DNA of 64,000 nt from Gemmatimonas sp. (GCA_011390885.1 JAABRO010000011.1:186001-250000), one strand, 5' to 3'. Counted from the first letter of the stretch, positions 49,229 to 59,179 are shown. Notes: generated by a model from the sequence alone, not told the origin. A program made the numbers and translations.

Positions 49229-51384
49229 CACAGGGGCCTTCCGGAGGCAGGATAGAATCGTTCGCCGCGCGCGGCCATGTCGCGCAGGCGCGCGGCCGGT
49301 GCAAAGCGACCAGGGAATCGCGTGTCGAGCGCCTCGAGGCGGCGTACCACCTCGGCAGCACCGAGGGTGTCGATGGTGCGGAACGGACCGCCGCGAAACG
49401 GCGGGTAGCCGATGCCGAACACGGCCCCCACGTCCCCGTCGCGCGGCGAGCGCAGCACGCCGTCCTCGAGACAGCGCACGGCCTCGTTGAGCATCGGGAG
49501 CACGGTGCGGTCCTGCATGTCGCCATCCGCGAAGGCACGACGCGAGGCGCCGGCCGGCGTGAGCGCGTACACCGACGCATCGGGTGCGCCACGCTTGCCC
49601 TCGTCATACGTGTGGAAGCCGCGTCCGCCCTTGCGTCCGGTGCGCCCGCTCTCGATGACGCGCTGCAGCGTGCGTGACGGGACCATGCGATCGCCGAAGG
49701 CGTCCACCATGATCGCACCCGACTTGCCGGCAATGTCGAGGCCGACTTCGTCGAGCAGCGTGATGGGGCCCACCGGGAATCCGTACGCGAGCAGCGCCGC
49801 GTCGATGGCCTCGATGCTGGCCCCGTCGTCGAGCAGGGCACCGGCTTCGTTGAGATAGGGCGCGAGCATGCGGTTCACGTAGAACCCCGGACCGTCGCGC
49901 ACCACGATCACCGTCTTGCCGAGCTGCTTGCCATACGCCACGGCGGTGGCGACGGTCTCGTCGCTGGTGGTCGGCGCGGTGATCACCTCCAGCAGCGGCA
50001 TCTTGTGCACGGGGCTGAAGAAGTGCATGCCCACCACGCGCTCCGGTCGCGCGGCCGTCTCGGCCAGCTGCGCGATCGGAATGGTGCTCGTGTTCGATGC
50101 GAAGATCGCCTCGGGGGCCACGGCCTCGATCTCGGCGAGCACGCCACGCTTCACGGCGAGGTCCTCGAACACCGCCTCGATGACGAGGTCGGCGCGCCGG
50201 AAGCCGGTGAGGTCGGTGCCGCCGCTCACGCGCGCGAGCGTGTCGTCCATCTCGAGGCGCGTGCGCCGCTTCCGACGCCGCTGCTCCTCGAGCACCGCGC
50301 GCACGGCCCGGAGCGCGCCGGTGATGCGCTCGAGCGAGGCATCCTTGATGCGCACGAGCGTGTCGTGCTGCACCGCCACCGTGGCGATGCCGGCGCCCAT
50401 GAAGCCGCCGCCCACGATGCCGAGCCGGCGCACCGGCCGCGCGACCACGTCGGCGTTCGCGACGCCGGAGTCCTTCTTGAGCGCCGTGGTGGCGAAGAAG
50501 AGAAACGTGAGCTGCCGGCACACGTCGGTCATGGCGAGCCGTCCGAACGCGCGCGCCTCGGCGTCGAGTCCGCGGGCGATGCCGTTGGCGTAGCCCTCCG
50601 CGACCGCCTCGATCGCGGCGAACGGCGCAGGGTACGCGCCGCGCGTCTTCTTCTGCACCTGTTCGCGCGCCTGCCGGAACACGACGGCACGTCCCACCGG
50701 ATTGTCTTCGAGCAGCAGTTCCGTGGCACCGGAGCGCCGCTGCACGCGGGTGCGCCGTCCGTCGGCGAGCTCGCGCGCGCGCTGCATCGCGACGGCGCGC
50801 AGGATGGCTGGATGCACCAGGTCGTCCACGAGACCGAGCGTGCGCGCCTTGCGCGGGCGCACGGTCTTGCCGGTGAGGATGAGGTCGAGCGCCGCCTGCA
50901 GCCCGATCAGGCGCGGCAGGCGCTGCGTGCCACCCGCCCCCGGCAGCAGGCCCAGCTGCACTTCGGGGAGCGCGCACACCGACTTCGGGTGATCGCTCAG
51001 CACGCGCCAGTGACAGGCCAGCGCCACCTCGAGTCCTCCGCCGAGGCACGCGCCGTGGATCGCGGCCACGACCGGCTTGTGCAGTGCGGACAGCCGATCG
51101 AGCATGCGCTGACCGCTGCGCGAGAGGTTCTCCGCATCGGCGGCGCTCGTGATCGCGGCCAGCTCCTCGATGTCCGCGCCGGCGATCCAGCTGTCGGCCT
51201 TGCCGCTGCACAGCACGGCCGCGCGAATCGCGTCGTCGCCCTCGAGTTGCGCGAAGATCGCATCGAACTCGCCGGCGAGCCGCGAGTTGAGTGCGTTTAC
51301 GGGCGCCGGCGCGTCGAAGGTGATCACCGCGATGCCATCCACCACCTCGAGCGAGAGCGCGGAGCGCATCGGATCCGTGCTCAT
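49228..51384 (-). CDS. fadJ: Fatty acid oxidation multifunctional subunit (enoyl-CoA hydratase/3-hydroxyacyl-CoA dehydrogenase)
   Basis: A 718-residue FadB/FadJ-type protein of beta-oxidation. The hydratase half has GGLEVALAC and LPEVQLGLLPGAGG, both catalytic Glu present. The dehydrogenase half starts with GGGFMGAGIATV (NAD) and has FASNTSTIPI and HFFSPVHKMPLLEVI (catalytic His), then two C-terminal dehydrogenase domains. The ATG at 51384 overlaps the thiolase stop (ATGA). Whether it is closer to FadB or FadJ cannot be settled by eye. Confidence 0.95.
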   Translation of the reverse strand: MSTDPMRSALSLEVVDGIAVITFDAPAPVNALNSRLAGEFDAIFAQLEGDDAIRAAVLCSGKADSWIAGADIEELAAITSAADAENLSRSGQRMLDRLSALHKPVVAAIHGACLGGGLEVALACHWRVLSDHPKSVCALPEVQLGLLPGAGGTQRLPRLIGLQAALDLILTGKTVRPRKARTLGLVDDLVHPAILRAVAMQRARELADGRRTRVQRRSGATELLLEDNPVGRAVVFRQAREQVQKKTRGAYPAPFAAIEAVAEGYANGIARGLDAEARAFGRLAMTDVCRQLTFLFFATTALKKDSGVANADVVARPVRRLGIVGGGFMGAGIATVAVQHDTLVRIKDASLERITGALRAVRAVLEEQRRRKRRTRLEMDDTLARVSGGTDLTGFRRADLVIEAVFEDLAVKRGVLAEIEAVAPEAIFASNTSTIPIAQLAETAARPERVVGMHFFSPVHKMPLLEVITAPTTSDETVATAVAYGKQLGKTVIVVRDGPGFYVNRMLAPYLNEAGALLDDGASIEAIDAALLAYGFPVGPITLLDEVGLDIAGKSGAIMVDAFGDRMVPSRTLQRVIESGRTGRKGGRGFHTYDEGKRGAPDASVYALTPAGASRRAFADGDMQDRTVLPMLNEAVRCLEDGVLRSPRDGDVGAVFGIGYPPFRGGPFRTIDTLGAAEVVRRLEALDTRFPGRFAPAARLRDMAARGERFYPASGRPL

Positions 51385-52679
51385 GCGCGCTCCAGCACCA
51401 TGGCGTGTCCCATGCCACCCGCGGCGCACACCGTGAGCAGACCGAACTGCCCATCGCGCCGCGCCAGTTCGTTGCCCAGCGTGGTCACGATGCGCGCGCC
51501 CGTGGCGCCGAACGGATGCCCGATGGACAACGAGCCACCCAGCACGTTGAGCCGCTCCGGGTCCACCTCGCCCACCGGCTCGGACAGCCCCGCGCGCGCC
51601 GCCCACGCGCGTGACGCGAGCCCCTGCACGTTGCTCAGCACCTGCGCGGCGAACGCCTCGTGCATCTCGACGAGGTCGATGTCGCGCAGCGACAGGCCGG
51701 CGCGCGCGAGTGCCTTCGGGGCCGCGAAGACCGGGGCTTGCAGCAGCTGCTCACTCGGGTCGATCGCGGCGTAGGCATACGAACGGATGAACGCGAGCGG
51801 CGTGTAGCCGAGCGCCGCCGCCACGTCCTCGCGCATGAGCAGCACGGCCGAGGCGCCATCGGTGAGGGGCGACGCGTTGCCGGCCGTCACGGTGCCGTAG
51901 TGCCGATCGAACACCGGCTTGAGCGCGGCCAGCGACTCGAGCGAGCTGTCGGCGCGGATGCCGTTGTCCGCGGCGAGCATGTCGGCGTGTCGCGGTGGCA
52001 ACGTGATCGGGGCGATCTCGGCAGGCAGGCGGCCGTCTGTCGTGCCCGCCGCGGCGCGCAGGTGCGAGCGCAGGGCGAACGCGTCCTGTGCCTCGCGCGT
52101 GATGCCATTGAGCTTGGCCATGGTGTCGGCCGACTGCCCCATCGTCTCGCCGGTGCTCGGCTCGGTGATGGCCGGCGTGATCGGCACCAGGTCGCGCGGC
52201 CGAACGCCGCCGAGCACACGCAGGCGCTGCGAGAGCGACTTCGCCTTGCTCGCGGCCACGAGCGTGTCGGACATGCGCCGCGAATGCAGGATGGGCACCT
52301 GCGTGAGCGACTCGGTGCCACCGGCGATGGCGATCGTGGCGTGGCCGAGCGTGATCTGGTCGGCCGCGTCGGTGATGGCCTGGTTGGCCGAGGCGCAGGC
52401 GCGTCCCACGGTGAAGGCCTGCACATCGCGCGGGAAGTACGGCAGCAGCGCGACTTCACGGGCCGGGTTGGGCGTGAGCACGGAGGGGAGCACCGTGCCG
52501 AGCGTGATGAGGTCCACGCCGGTCCCGTCGAGCTCCGTGCGCTGCATGAGCGCCGCGACCGCGTAGCGCGCGAGGTCGAGGGCGGAGTAGTCCTTGAGCG
52601 CGGTGCCGGAGCGGGCGAAGGGCGTGCGGACACCCGCCACGATCGCGACACGCCGCCCGGGAGAGCCGAAGCGGGTCAT
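51381..52679 (-). CDS. fadI: Acetyl-CoA acyltransferase (3-ketoacyl-CoA thiolase)
   Basis: A 432-residue thiolase catalysing the last step of beta-oxidation. The acyl Cys is in VGRACASANQAI; HEAFAAQVL, GHPFGATGARI and CAAGGMGHAM carry the catalytic His and second Cys. It is the first gene of fadI-fadJ-dinB-M14 and is divergent from the BNR-repeat gene. Length fits FadI-type thiolases, which are longer than FadA. Confidence 0.95.
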   Translation of the reverse strand: MTRFGSPGRRVAIVAGVRTPFARSGTALKDYSALDLARYAVAALMQRTELDGTGVDLITLGTVLPSVLTPNPAREVALLPYFPRDVQAFTVGRACASANQAITDAADQITLGHATIAIAGGTESLTQVPILHSRRMSDTLVAASKAKSLSQRLRVLGGVRPRDLVPITPAITEPSTGETMGQSADTMAKLNGITREAQDAFALRSHLRAAAGTTDGRLPAEIAPITLPPRHADMLAADNGIRADSSLESLAALKPVFDRHYGTVTAGNASPLTDGASAVLLMREDVAAALGYTPLAFIRSYAYAAIDPSEQLLQAPVFAAPKALARAGLSLRDIDLVEMHEAFAAQVLSNVQGLASRAWAARAGLSEPVGEVDPERLNVLGGSLSIGHPFGATGARIVTTLGNELARRDGQFGLLTVCAAGGMGHAMVLERA

Positions 52680-52822
52680 GGCCGAAAGCTACCGCGCGGC
52701 GCGCGGCAGCGAAGCGGGGCGGCGCCTCGTTCTAGCTGAGCACGGCCTCCCCACGCATCATTCCGGCGGTCAGCCAGCGCGACCGTCTTCTCTCTCTTCC
52801 TCTCCTCCCCGGAGCCTCACCC

Positions 52823-55800
52823 GTGACGGACCTGCCGTCGTCTCGCGTCTCCCGAACACTGCTCGCCGGCCTCGTGGCCGGCGCCTCGACCCTCATGCAG
52901 CCGCTCGCCGCGCCGGCCCTGTCGGCGCAGCCGGCCGCCGTGCCGGTGGCTGGCGAGTTTTCCTCGCTGCACTTCCGCTCGATCGGACCGGCCACCATGT
53001 CCGGCCGCATCGCCGCCGTGGCCGTGTACGAGGCCGACCCGGCCACGTACTACGTGGGCACGGCGCACGGCGGCCTCTGGAAGACCACCTCCAACGGCTC
53101 CCTCTTCACGCCGCTGCTGCAGCACGAGGGGCTGCTGTCCATCGGCGCGGTGACCGTCTCGCAGGGTGACCCGAACCTCGTGTGGGTGGGGACCGGCGAG
53201 TCGAACAACCGGCAGAGCATCTCGTGGGGCGACGGCCTGTACAAGAGCACCGACGGTGGCCGCACCTTCACGCACATGGGGCTGCGGGAGTCGAAGCACA
53301 TCCACAAGATCGTGCTCGACCCGATCAACTCCGATGTGGTGTTCGTGGCCGCCACGGGCCCACTCTTCGGCAGCGGCGGCGAGCGTGGCGTGTATCGCAG
53401 CACCGATGGCGGCAAGACGTGGGCGCGCGTGCTCTTCGTGGACGACGACACCGGCGTGAACGACCTCGTCATGCACCCCACCAACCCGAAGGTGCTGTTC
53501 ACGTCCACCTACCAGCGGCGCCGCACCACCTGCTGCATGGTCGGCGGCGGCACAGGCAGCGCGCTCTGGCGCAGCACCGACGGCGGCAGCTCGTGGCAGA
53601 AGGTCGAGGGTGGCTACCCGAGCGGTGCGCTCGGCCGCATCGCCGTGGACATCGCCCGCTCCAACCCGCAGGTGGTGTACTCGCTCGTCGAGGCGCCGAG
53701 CCAGGCCGGCGGCAGCCCGCAGGGGCTCTGGCGCTCCGATGACGGCGGGCTGACGTGGCGCCAGGTGAACTCGGTGAACCCGCGCCCGATGTACTTCAGC
53801 AAGCTCGTGATCGACCCCACCAACCACGACCGCGTGTACTACGGCGGCGTGGGCCTGCATGTCTCGCACGATGGCGGACGCACCGTGGAGACGGACGCGG
53901 CGCAGGTCATCCACGACGACATCCACGCCATCTGGGTGGATCCGCGCAACCCGACGCATGTGCTGATCGGCGGTGACGGCGGCCTCGGCGTGTCCTACGA
54001 TGGCGCGTTCACCTGGCAGGCGCTACTCAACCTGCCGGTCGGGCTCTTCTACCACGTGTCGTTCGACATGGAGACGCCGTTCAACGTGTGCGGCGGCATG
54101 CAGGACAACTACAACTGGTGTGGCCCGAGCCGTTCGCGCCTCGGCGCCGGCATCATGAACTACGACTGGTTCCAGATCCTCGGCGGAGACGGCTTCGTGG
54201 CGCTCCCCGACCCGCGCGACTCGCGCATCGTCTACACCGAGTCGCAGGACGGCAACATGATCCGCCGCAACATCGTGACCGGCGAATCGCGCAGCATCCG
54301 CCCCACGCCGCTGAACGTCTCGCCGGCGGTGCCTGCGACCGAGCGTTTCCGCTTCCACTGGGACTCGCCGATGATGCTCTCGTCGCACGACCCGGGCGTG
54401 CTGATCGTGGCGGCGAACCGCGTGTTCAAGTCCACCGACCGCGGTGACTCGTGGACGGTGATCAGCCCCGACCTCACGAAGAGCCCCAACCGCGACACGA
54501 TCGTCACGATGGGGGTGAAGAACACCGACATCCGCATCGCGCGCAACGACGGCATCTCGCAGTGGCCCACGATCGTGACGCTGGCCGAGTCGCCGAAGCA
54601 GGCCGGTGTGCTGTACACGGGCACCGACGACGGCACCGTGAGCGTCACGCGTGACGGCGGCGCCACGTGGACCGACATCACGAAGAACCTGCCGGGCTTC
54701 CCCGCCGGCGCGTTCGTGTCGGAAGTGGTGCCGTCGCGCTTCGACGCCGGCACGGTGTACGTGACCGTCGACCACCACCGCGAGAACGACTACGGCACCT
54801 ACGTGTGGATGAGCACCGACTTCGGGCGCACCTTCCGCTCCATCGCCAGCAACCTCTCGGGGCGCGTGGTGCGCACGCTCACCGAGGACACGCGGAACGC
54901 GGACGTGCTCTACATCGGCAGCGAGGACGGCCTCTACCTGTCGCTCGACCGCGGCAAGAGCTGGCGCAAGTTCGGCGGCCACAACCTGCCCAACGTGCGC
55001 GTGGACGAACTCACCATCCATCCGCGCGACAACGCCCTGCTCGTGGCCTCGCACGGCCGCTCCATCTGGATCCTCGACGACCTGTCGCCGGTGCAGGAGC
55101 ACACGGCCGCGCAGCGCGCCGCGACCGCGGCGCTCTTCACGCCCGGTCCCGCGCTGCAGTGGAAGTACAAGGACGATCGCAACGACGAGTTCTGGGGCCA
55201 CCAGACGTTCATCGGCGAGAATCCACCGGCGGAGGCCGTGCTCTCGTACCACGTGAACGCGGCACCGAAGGCGCTGGCGCTACGCATCTCGCGCGGCAGC
55301 CAGGTGGTGCGCGAACTCACCGTGCCCGAAGCGCGTCGTGCGGCCGGCCTGCAGTCGGTGTGCTGGGACATGCGCAGTGAACCGATCCGCGCGGCGGCAG
55401 CGGCAGGTGGCGGTGGCGCGGGTGGCGGTGGCGGCCGTGGCGCCGCGGGCCGCGAGCGTCCGATCGCGGGTATGCCCACGCCGATTCCCGCGGCGGGGTA
55501 CATGCAGGACAACCCGTGCCGCGACGCCGGTGGCGGCGGCGGTGGTTTCGGCGGGTTCGGCGGCGGGGCGGCCAACCTCGGCCCGTACGTGACGCCCGGT
55601 GAATACACGGTCGCGCTCGTGGCCGACGGGCAGGTCGTGGACAGCAAGCCGCTGCGCGTGGTCATGGACCCGAAGGTGGACCTCGCCGGCGAAGCGCGCG
55701 TGGCCTACGACGCGTTCCTGCTCGACCTGCACACGCGGCAGCAGCGCGGCGCTGACGTGGCCGCGTCGCTCACCACGCTCGCGGGCCAGATCGCCACGGT

Positions 55801-56194
55801 GAAGAGCAAGCTCGGTGAGGCGGCCAACCTGCCGGCCGATGCGCGCAGCCGCTTCACGGCGCTCGAGCAGGCGTTCGACAGCGTGCGCGTGAAGTTCGGT
55901 GTCGCCGCCGGCCGCGCGCCCGGTGCGCCCGCGCCGGCCGCTGCGCCCGGTGGTGGCGGTGGCGGCTTCGGCGCCGCCGCGCTCAACACCACGAACGCGC
56001 TCGCGCGGCTCGGTCAGGTGAAGGGGCTGATCGCAGGGATCTGGGAAACGCCGAGCGAGGGGTCGCGGCGGCAGGCGGAAGCGGCAACGGCGGCGCTCGA
56101 CGCCGCCATCACCGAGGCCAACGGGGTGCTCGCCACCGCGCGCACGCTCGGCACCACGCTTTCCCCGTTCAACCTCACGCTCGGCACGCCCTGA
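52823..56194 (+). CDS. Secreted BNR/Asp-box (VPS10/sortilin-like) repeat protein
   Basis: A 1123-residue secreted protein. GTG start with GGAG eight bases upstream, then a signal peptide. Eight or more Asp boxes form one or two beta-propellers between about 45 and 745: STDGGRTF, STDGGKTW, STDGGSSW, SDDGGLTW, STDRGDSW, TRDGGATW, STDFGRTF and SLDRGKSW. The C-terminal third has beta domains joined by Gly-rich linkers near 857-880, 900-918 and 1040-1053, and a helical end. Such proteins are annotated as glycosyl hydrolases, but Asp boxes alone do not prove that. Confidence 0.88.
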   Translation: MTDLPSSRVSRTLLAGLVAGASTLMQPLAAPALSAQPAAVPVAGEFSSLHFRSIGPATMSGRIAAVAVYEADPATYYVGTAHGGLWKTTSNGSLFTPLLQHEGLLSIGAVTVSQGDPNLVWVGTGESNNRQSISWGDGLYKSTDGGRTFTHMGLRESKHIHKIVLDPINSDVVFVAATGPLFGSGGERGVYRSTDGGKTWARVLFVDDDTGVNDLVMHPTNPKVLFTSTYQRRRTTCCMVGGGTGSALWRSTDGGSSWQKVEGGYPSGALGRIAVDIARSNPQVVYSLVEAPSQAGGSPQGLWRSDDGGLTWRQVNSVNPRPMYFSKLVIDPTNHDRVYYGGVGLHVSHDGGRTVETDAAQVIHDDIHAIWVDPRNPTHVLIGGDGGLGVSYDGAFTWQALLNLPVGLFYHVSFDMETPFNVCGGMQDNYNWCGPSRSRLGAGIMNYDWFQILGGDGFVALPDPRDSRIVYTESQDGNMIRRNIVTGESRSIRPTPLNVSPAVPATERFRFHWDSPMMLSSHDPGVLIVAANRVFKSTDRGDSWTVISPDLTKSPNRDTIVTMGVKNTDIRIARNDGISQWPTIVTLAESPKQAGVLYTGTDDGTVSVTRDGGATWTDITKNLPGFPAGAFVSEVVPSRFDAGTVYVTVDHHRENDYGTYVWMSTDFGRTFRSIASNLSGRVVRTLTEDTRNADVLYIGSEDGLYLSLDRGKSWRKFGGHNLPNVRVDELTIHPRDNALLVASHGRSIWILDDLSPVQEHTAAQRAATAALFTPGPALQWKYKDDRNDEFWGHQTFIGENPPAEAVLSYHVNAAPKALALRISRGSQVVRELTVPEARRAAGLQSVCWDMRSEPIRAAAAAGGGGAGGGGGRGAAGRERPIAGMPTPIPAAGYMQDNPCRDAGGGGGGFGGFGGGAANLGPYVTPGEYTVALVADGQVVDSKPLRVVMDPKVDLAGEARVAYDAFLLDLHTRQQRGADVAASLTTLAGQIATVKSKLGEAANLPADARSRFTALEQAFDSVRVKFGVAAGRAPGAPAPAAAPGGGGGGFGAAALNTTNALARLGQVKGLIAGIWETPSEGSRRQAEAATAALDAAITEANGVLATARTLGTTLSPFNLTLGTP

Positions 56195-56210
56195 CGATCG
56201 TGCCGTCGGT

Positions 56211-56245
56211 CCGGGAGGCGGGGCACACATGCCGCCGCCTCCCGG
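56211..56245. terminator. hairpin between BNR-repeat and lipoprotein genes
   Basis: 11-bp stem (56211-56221 with 56235-56245), with GGC/GCC pairs inside the loop, between convergent stops at 56194 and 56261. Confidence 0.65.
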
Positions 56246-56260
56246 CCCCGATGGGGTGCG

Positions 56261-56656
56261 TCAGTAGATGCGCTCGCTGCGCGACGTGGCGATCACCCGC
56301 CCGTCGCGCAGCGCGCGAACCCGCCACGCGCTGTGCGGATCCGGGCTGAACAGCGGCGGCAACGACGCGACCGTGTCGGCCGACTCGCTCGACGTCACCA
56401 CCGCGCCCCCTGCGCCGAGCAGCTCGAAGCGATAGGCCGTGGCCCCGGGAAGCGCGCGCCACACCATCACGCCGGCACGCTCGCCCACCAGCGTCACCTC
56501 GGCGCTCTCCGAGGTCGCGTCTGCTGTTGCGCCGGGTGTCGCATTGGGTGTCACGTCCGATGTCGCCTCGCCGGAATCAGCCGGCTGACAGGCCGCCGCG
56601 GTCAGTGCAAGCAGCAGCGCGCCGCCGTGCAGGATGTGGCTCAGGTTCGTCGTCAT
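56261..56656 (-). CDS. Small lipoprotein with fibronectin-like domain
   Basis: A 131-residue lipoprotein (signal ending AAAC). A Thr/Ala/Pro-rich linker (TPNATPGATADAT), coded by repeated GGTGTC-type DNA, leads to a short beta domain (VMVWRALPGATAYRFELL, HSAWRVRALRDG) resembling fibronectin type III. The start is GTG ATG with GGAG eight bases before the ATG at 56656. Function unknown. Confidence 0.7.
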   Translation of the reverse strand: MTTNLSHILHGGALLLALTAAACQPADSGEATSDVTPNATPGATADATSESAEVTLVGERAGVMVWRALPGATAYRFELLGAGGAVVTSSESADTVASLPPLFSPDPHSAWRVRALRDGRVIATSRSERIY

Positions 56657-56849
56657 CACATGTGCTCCGTATCAACGCATGTGCCGCGGTGCCCGGTCGA
56701 ATGCTCCATCGCCACGGGCACGATCACTCCGTGCAGCGGGACCCTGCTGCCGGACGCAATCTCCGCGCGCGACCTGTCCGGTTTCAAGCCGTCCGGCGCG
56801 TCCACCGCCTCCACTGGCGCCTCCCGGTGTCGAGGCACAGGTTGCGATC

Positions 56850-58553
56850 ATGCAGCCGCCGGTCGCCCCTGCCCCAGGGGGCTCGTCTCCGTTCAGCTCC
56901 GGACATCACCGCGCAATCCGCGCGACTGGTGCGCGCGCCGAGTCGTTCGCCTCGCTCGCCAGCGAACGCTTCGACCTGGTCGTGATCGGCGGTGGCATCA
57001 CTGGGGCCGGCGTGGCGCGGGAAGCCGCGCTGCGCGGCCTACGGGTGGCGCTGGTGGAGCGCGACGATTTCGCGGCCGGCACGTCGAGCCGCTCCTCCCG
57101 CCTCATCCACGGTGGCGTGCGCTACCTCGAGCATGGCCACCTCGGTCTCGTGTTCGAGGCCAGCCAGGAGCGCCGGCTGCTGCTCGAGCTCGCGCCGCAC
57201 CTCGTGCGGCCGCTCGCCTTCACCTGGCCCGTATACCGCGACGCGCGCGTGCCGCGCTGGAAGCTGCGCGCCGGTCTCGCGCTGTACGATGCGCTCTCGC
57301 TCTTTCGCAACGTGGGACGGCACCAGGGCCTCGACGTGCCCGAGCTGCTCGACGCCGAACCGGAACTCGAGCGCAACGGCCTCACCGGTGGCGCCCGCTA
57401 TTGGGACGCCGCCACCGACGACACGCGTCTCACGCTCGCGGCGGCACTGGCCGCGCGTGAGGCCGGCGCGGTGGTGGTGAACCACGCCGACGTGGAGGCG
57501 GGGATCCACGAGGGCGATCGCCTGATCGGTGTGCGCGTGCGCGACACGCTCGCCGATGCGCAGATCGACGTGCGCGGTGACGTCGTGGTGAACTGCACCG
57601 GTCCATGGAGCGACGCCACGGCCGCGCTCACCGGCGTACCGGCGACGCACGCGGTGCACGGGGCCGTGGGCGCGCACATTGCCGTGCCACGCCAGCGCAT
57701 CGGCAACCGCGACGCGATCACGCTCACCTCGCCGCTCGACGGTCGCGTGATGTTCGTGCTGCCGGCCGGTGTGCACGCGATCATCGGCACCACGGAGCGA
57801 CCGGCCACGAGCGGCCCCGACGAAGTGCGCGCGAGCGGCCAGGAGATCGCCTACCTGCTGCGCTCCGTGAACATGCGCTTTCCGTACGCGTCCCTCACCC
57901 GCGACGACGTCGTGTCCGCGTGGGCCGGCATCCGGCCGCTCGCGGCGGCGAAGACCGGCAGCGGGCGCGACACCGGGAGCGCGTCGCGCGAGCACGCGAT
58001 CGTGCGCGCCGCCAACGGTCTCGTGAACGTGACCGGCGGCAAGCTCACCACGTGGCGCGCCATGGCGATCGACATCGTGGACCGCGCCACGGGGCACAAG
58101 GCCTCGGCCGACGCCGCGCGGCGCAGCCGCACGGAACCGCTCCCCGGTGGAGACATGCTCTCCCACGCACACACCGTGCACGACGCGAGCGTGATCGTGC
58201 ACGACGCGGCCGTTGCCGAGCGACTCGCCCAGGCCTACGGCAGCCGCTGGCACAATGTCTGGAGCTACGTGCAGCGCGATGCGGCCATGCGACAGCGCGT
58301 GGTGGAGCAACTGCCGTACCTGCACGCGGAGATCGCGCACGCGGTGGAGCGGGAATCCGCGTGCACGCTCTCCGACCTGCTCATGCGCCGCACGCACGTG
58401 GCCTACGAGACGCGCGACCACGGCGTCGCGGCGGCGGAGCGCATCGCTCCGCTCATGGGCGCGCTACTGGGATGGAGCGACGCGGCGCGCGTGGAGGCCA
58501 TCGAAGCCTATCGCGCCGACGTGGCGCGCGTGTTCGACATCGACGACGCCTGA
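56850..58553 (+). CDS. glpD: Glycerol-3-phosphate dehydrogenase (FAD)
   Basis: A 567-residue membrane-associated flavoenzyme oxidising glycerol-3-phosphate to dihydroxyacetone phosphate and feeding quinones. FAD loop VVIGGGITGAGVA; SSRLIHGGVRYLE; WSDATAALTG; IIGTTERPAT; WAGIRPL; NVTGGKLTTWR and a C-terminal helical domain. The ATG at 56850 precedes a ~40-residue leader before the FAD loop. It stands alone, without glpK or glpF. A strong hairpin follows. Confidence 0.95.
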   Translation: MQPPVAPAPGGSSPFSSGHHRAIRATGARAESFASLASERFDLVVIGGGITGAGVAREAALRGLRVALVERDDFAAGTSSRSSRLIHGGVRYLEHGHLGLVFEASQERRLLLELAPHLVRPLAFTWPVYRDARVPRWKLRAGLALYDALSLFRNVGRHQGLDVPELLDAEPELERNGLTGGARYWDAATDDTRLTLAAALAAREAGAVVVNHADVEAGIHEGDRLIGVRVRDTLADAQIDVRGDVVVNCTGPWSDATAALTGVPATHAVHGAVGAHIAVPRQRIGNRDAITLTSPLDGRVMFVLPAGVHAIIGTTERPATSGPDEVRASGQEIAYLLRSVNMRFPYASLTRDDVVSAWAGIRPLAAAKTGSGRDTGSASREHAIVRAANGLVNVTGGKLTTWRAMAIDIVDRATGHKASADAARRSRTEPLPGGDMLSHAHTVHDASVIVHDAAVAERLAQAYGSRWHNVWSYVQRDAAMRQRVVEQLPYLHAEIAHAVERESACTLSDLLMRRTHVAYETRDHGVAAAERIAPLMGALLGWSDAARVEAIEAYRADVARVFDIDDA

Positions 58554-58562
58554 GCCCCGATG

Positions 58563-58599
58563 CACGAGCGCCCCGCCGGTGGCCGGCGGGGCGCTCGTG
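58563..58599. terminator. bidirectional hairpin between glpD and greA
   Basis: Perfect 17-bp stem (58563-58579 with 58583-58599) and a TGG loop between convergent stops at 58553 and 58619. No T-tract. Confidence 0.8.
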
Positions 58600-58618
58600 T
58601 GTCAGGCCGTGCGGCCGT

Positions 58619-59101
58619 TCACTCGTCGCCGAGCGCGTCCTCGTGGATGGTCACGAGTTCCACGACCTTGAGGCGACGCGTGGTGGCGGGCAGCCGCAGG
58701 ATGGCCGTCTCCCCGACGGCCTTGCCGGCGAGCGCGCGACCGATCGCCGAGCCCATGGTCACATGGCCCTCCTCGAAGTCGGCGGAGTCGCCGAACACGA
58801 GGTGGTACGTCTCGCGCCCGCCCATGCCCTCGTCCTCGACGACGACCTTGGAGCCGAGGCCGACGCGGTCGGTCGGAATCTGGTCCATGTCGATCTGGCC
58901 GAGCTTGCTGAGCCGCATGTTCAGTTGCCCGAGCCGCGCCTGCACGAACTGCTGGCGTTCGAGCGCGGCCTTGTACTCCGAGTTCTCCTTCAAGTCGCCC
59001 ATCTCCACCGCGCGGCGGATCTCCGCGGGCAGGACGATGGTGAGTTCGTGCGTGAGTCGTTCGACTTCGCCGCGAAGCCTGGCCTTGAGTTCCTCGAGCA
59101 T
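58619..59101 (-). CDS. greA: Transcription elongation factor GreA
   Basis: A 160-residue GreA that stimulates RNA cleavage in backtracked polymerase. The N-terminal coiled coil starts MLEELKARLRGEVERL and has the tip acidic pair in GDLKENSEY; the C-terminal domain has GSKVVVEDE, YHLVFGDSAD and the GSAIGRALAGKAVGE block. I chose the ATG at 59101 over 59140 because it gives the normal family start and length. A strong promoter lies 120 bp upstream and two hairpins fill the leader. Confidence 0.95.
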   Translation of the reverse strand: MLEELKARLRGEVERLTHELTIVLPAEIRRAVEMGDLKENSEYKAALERQQFVQARLGQLNMRLSKLGQIDMDQIPTDRVGLGSKVVVEDEGMGGRETYHLVFGDSADFEEGHVTMGSAIGRALAGKAVGETAILRLPATTRRLKVVELVTIHEDALGDE

Positions 59102-59126
59102 GGTGGGCACCGGTAAGTGACACGAA

Positions 59127-59158
59127 GCCCCGTGGCACACCGTGGGTGTGCCCGGGGC
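59127..59158 (-). promoter_or_regulatory. greA leader hairpin 2, terminator-like
   Basis: 14 pairs with one bulged base and a GTG loop (59127-59158), 26 bases before the greA ATG. On the minus strand it is followed by TTCGTGTCAC, the same tail as the convergent terminators at 8160 and 32665. It could attenuate greA. Confidence 0.6.
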
Positions 59159-59179
59159 GTGGGGCAGATAAGCAAAGGA

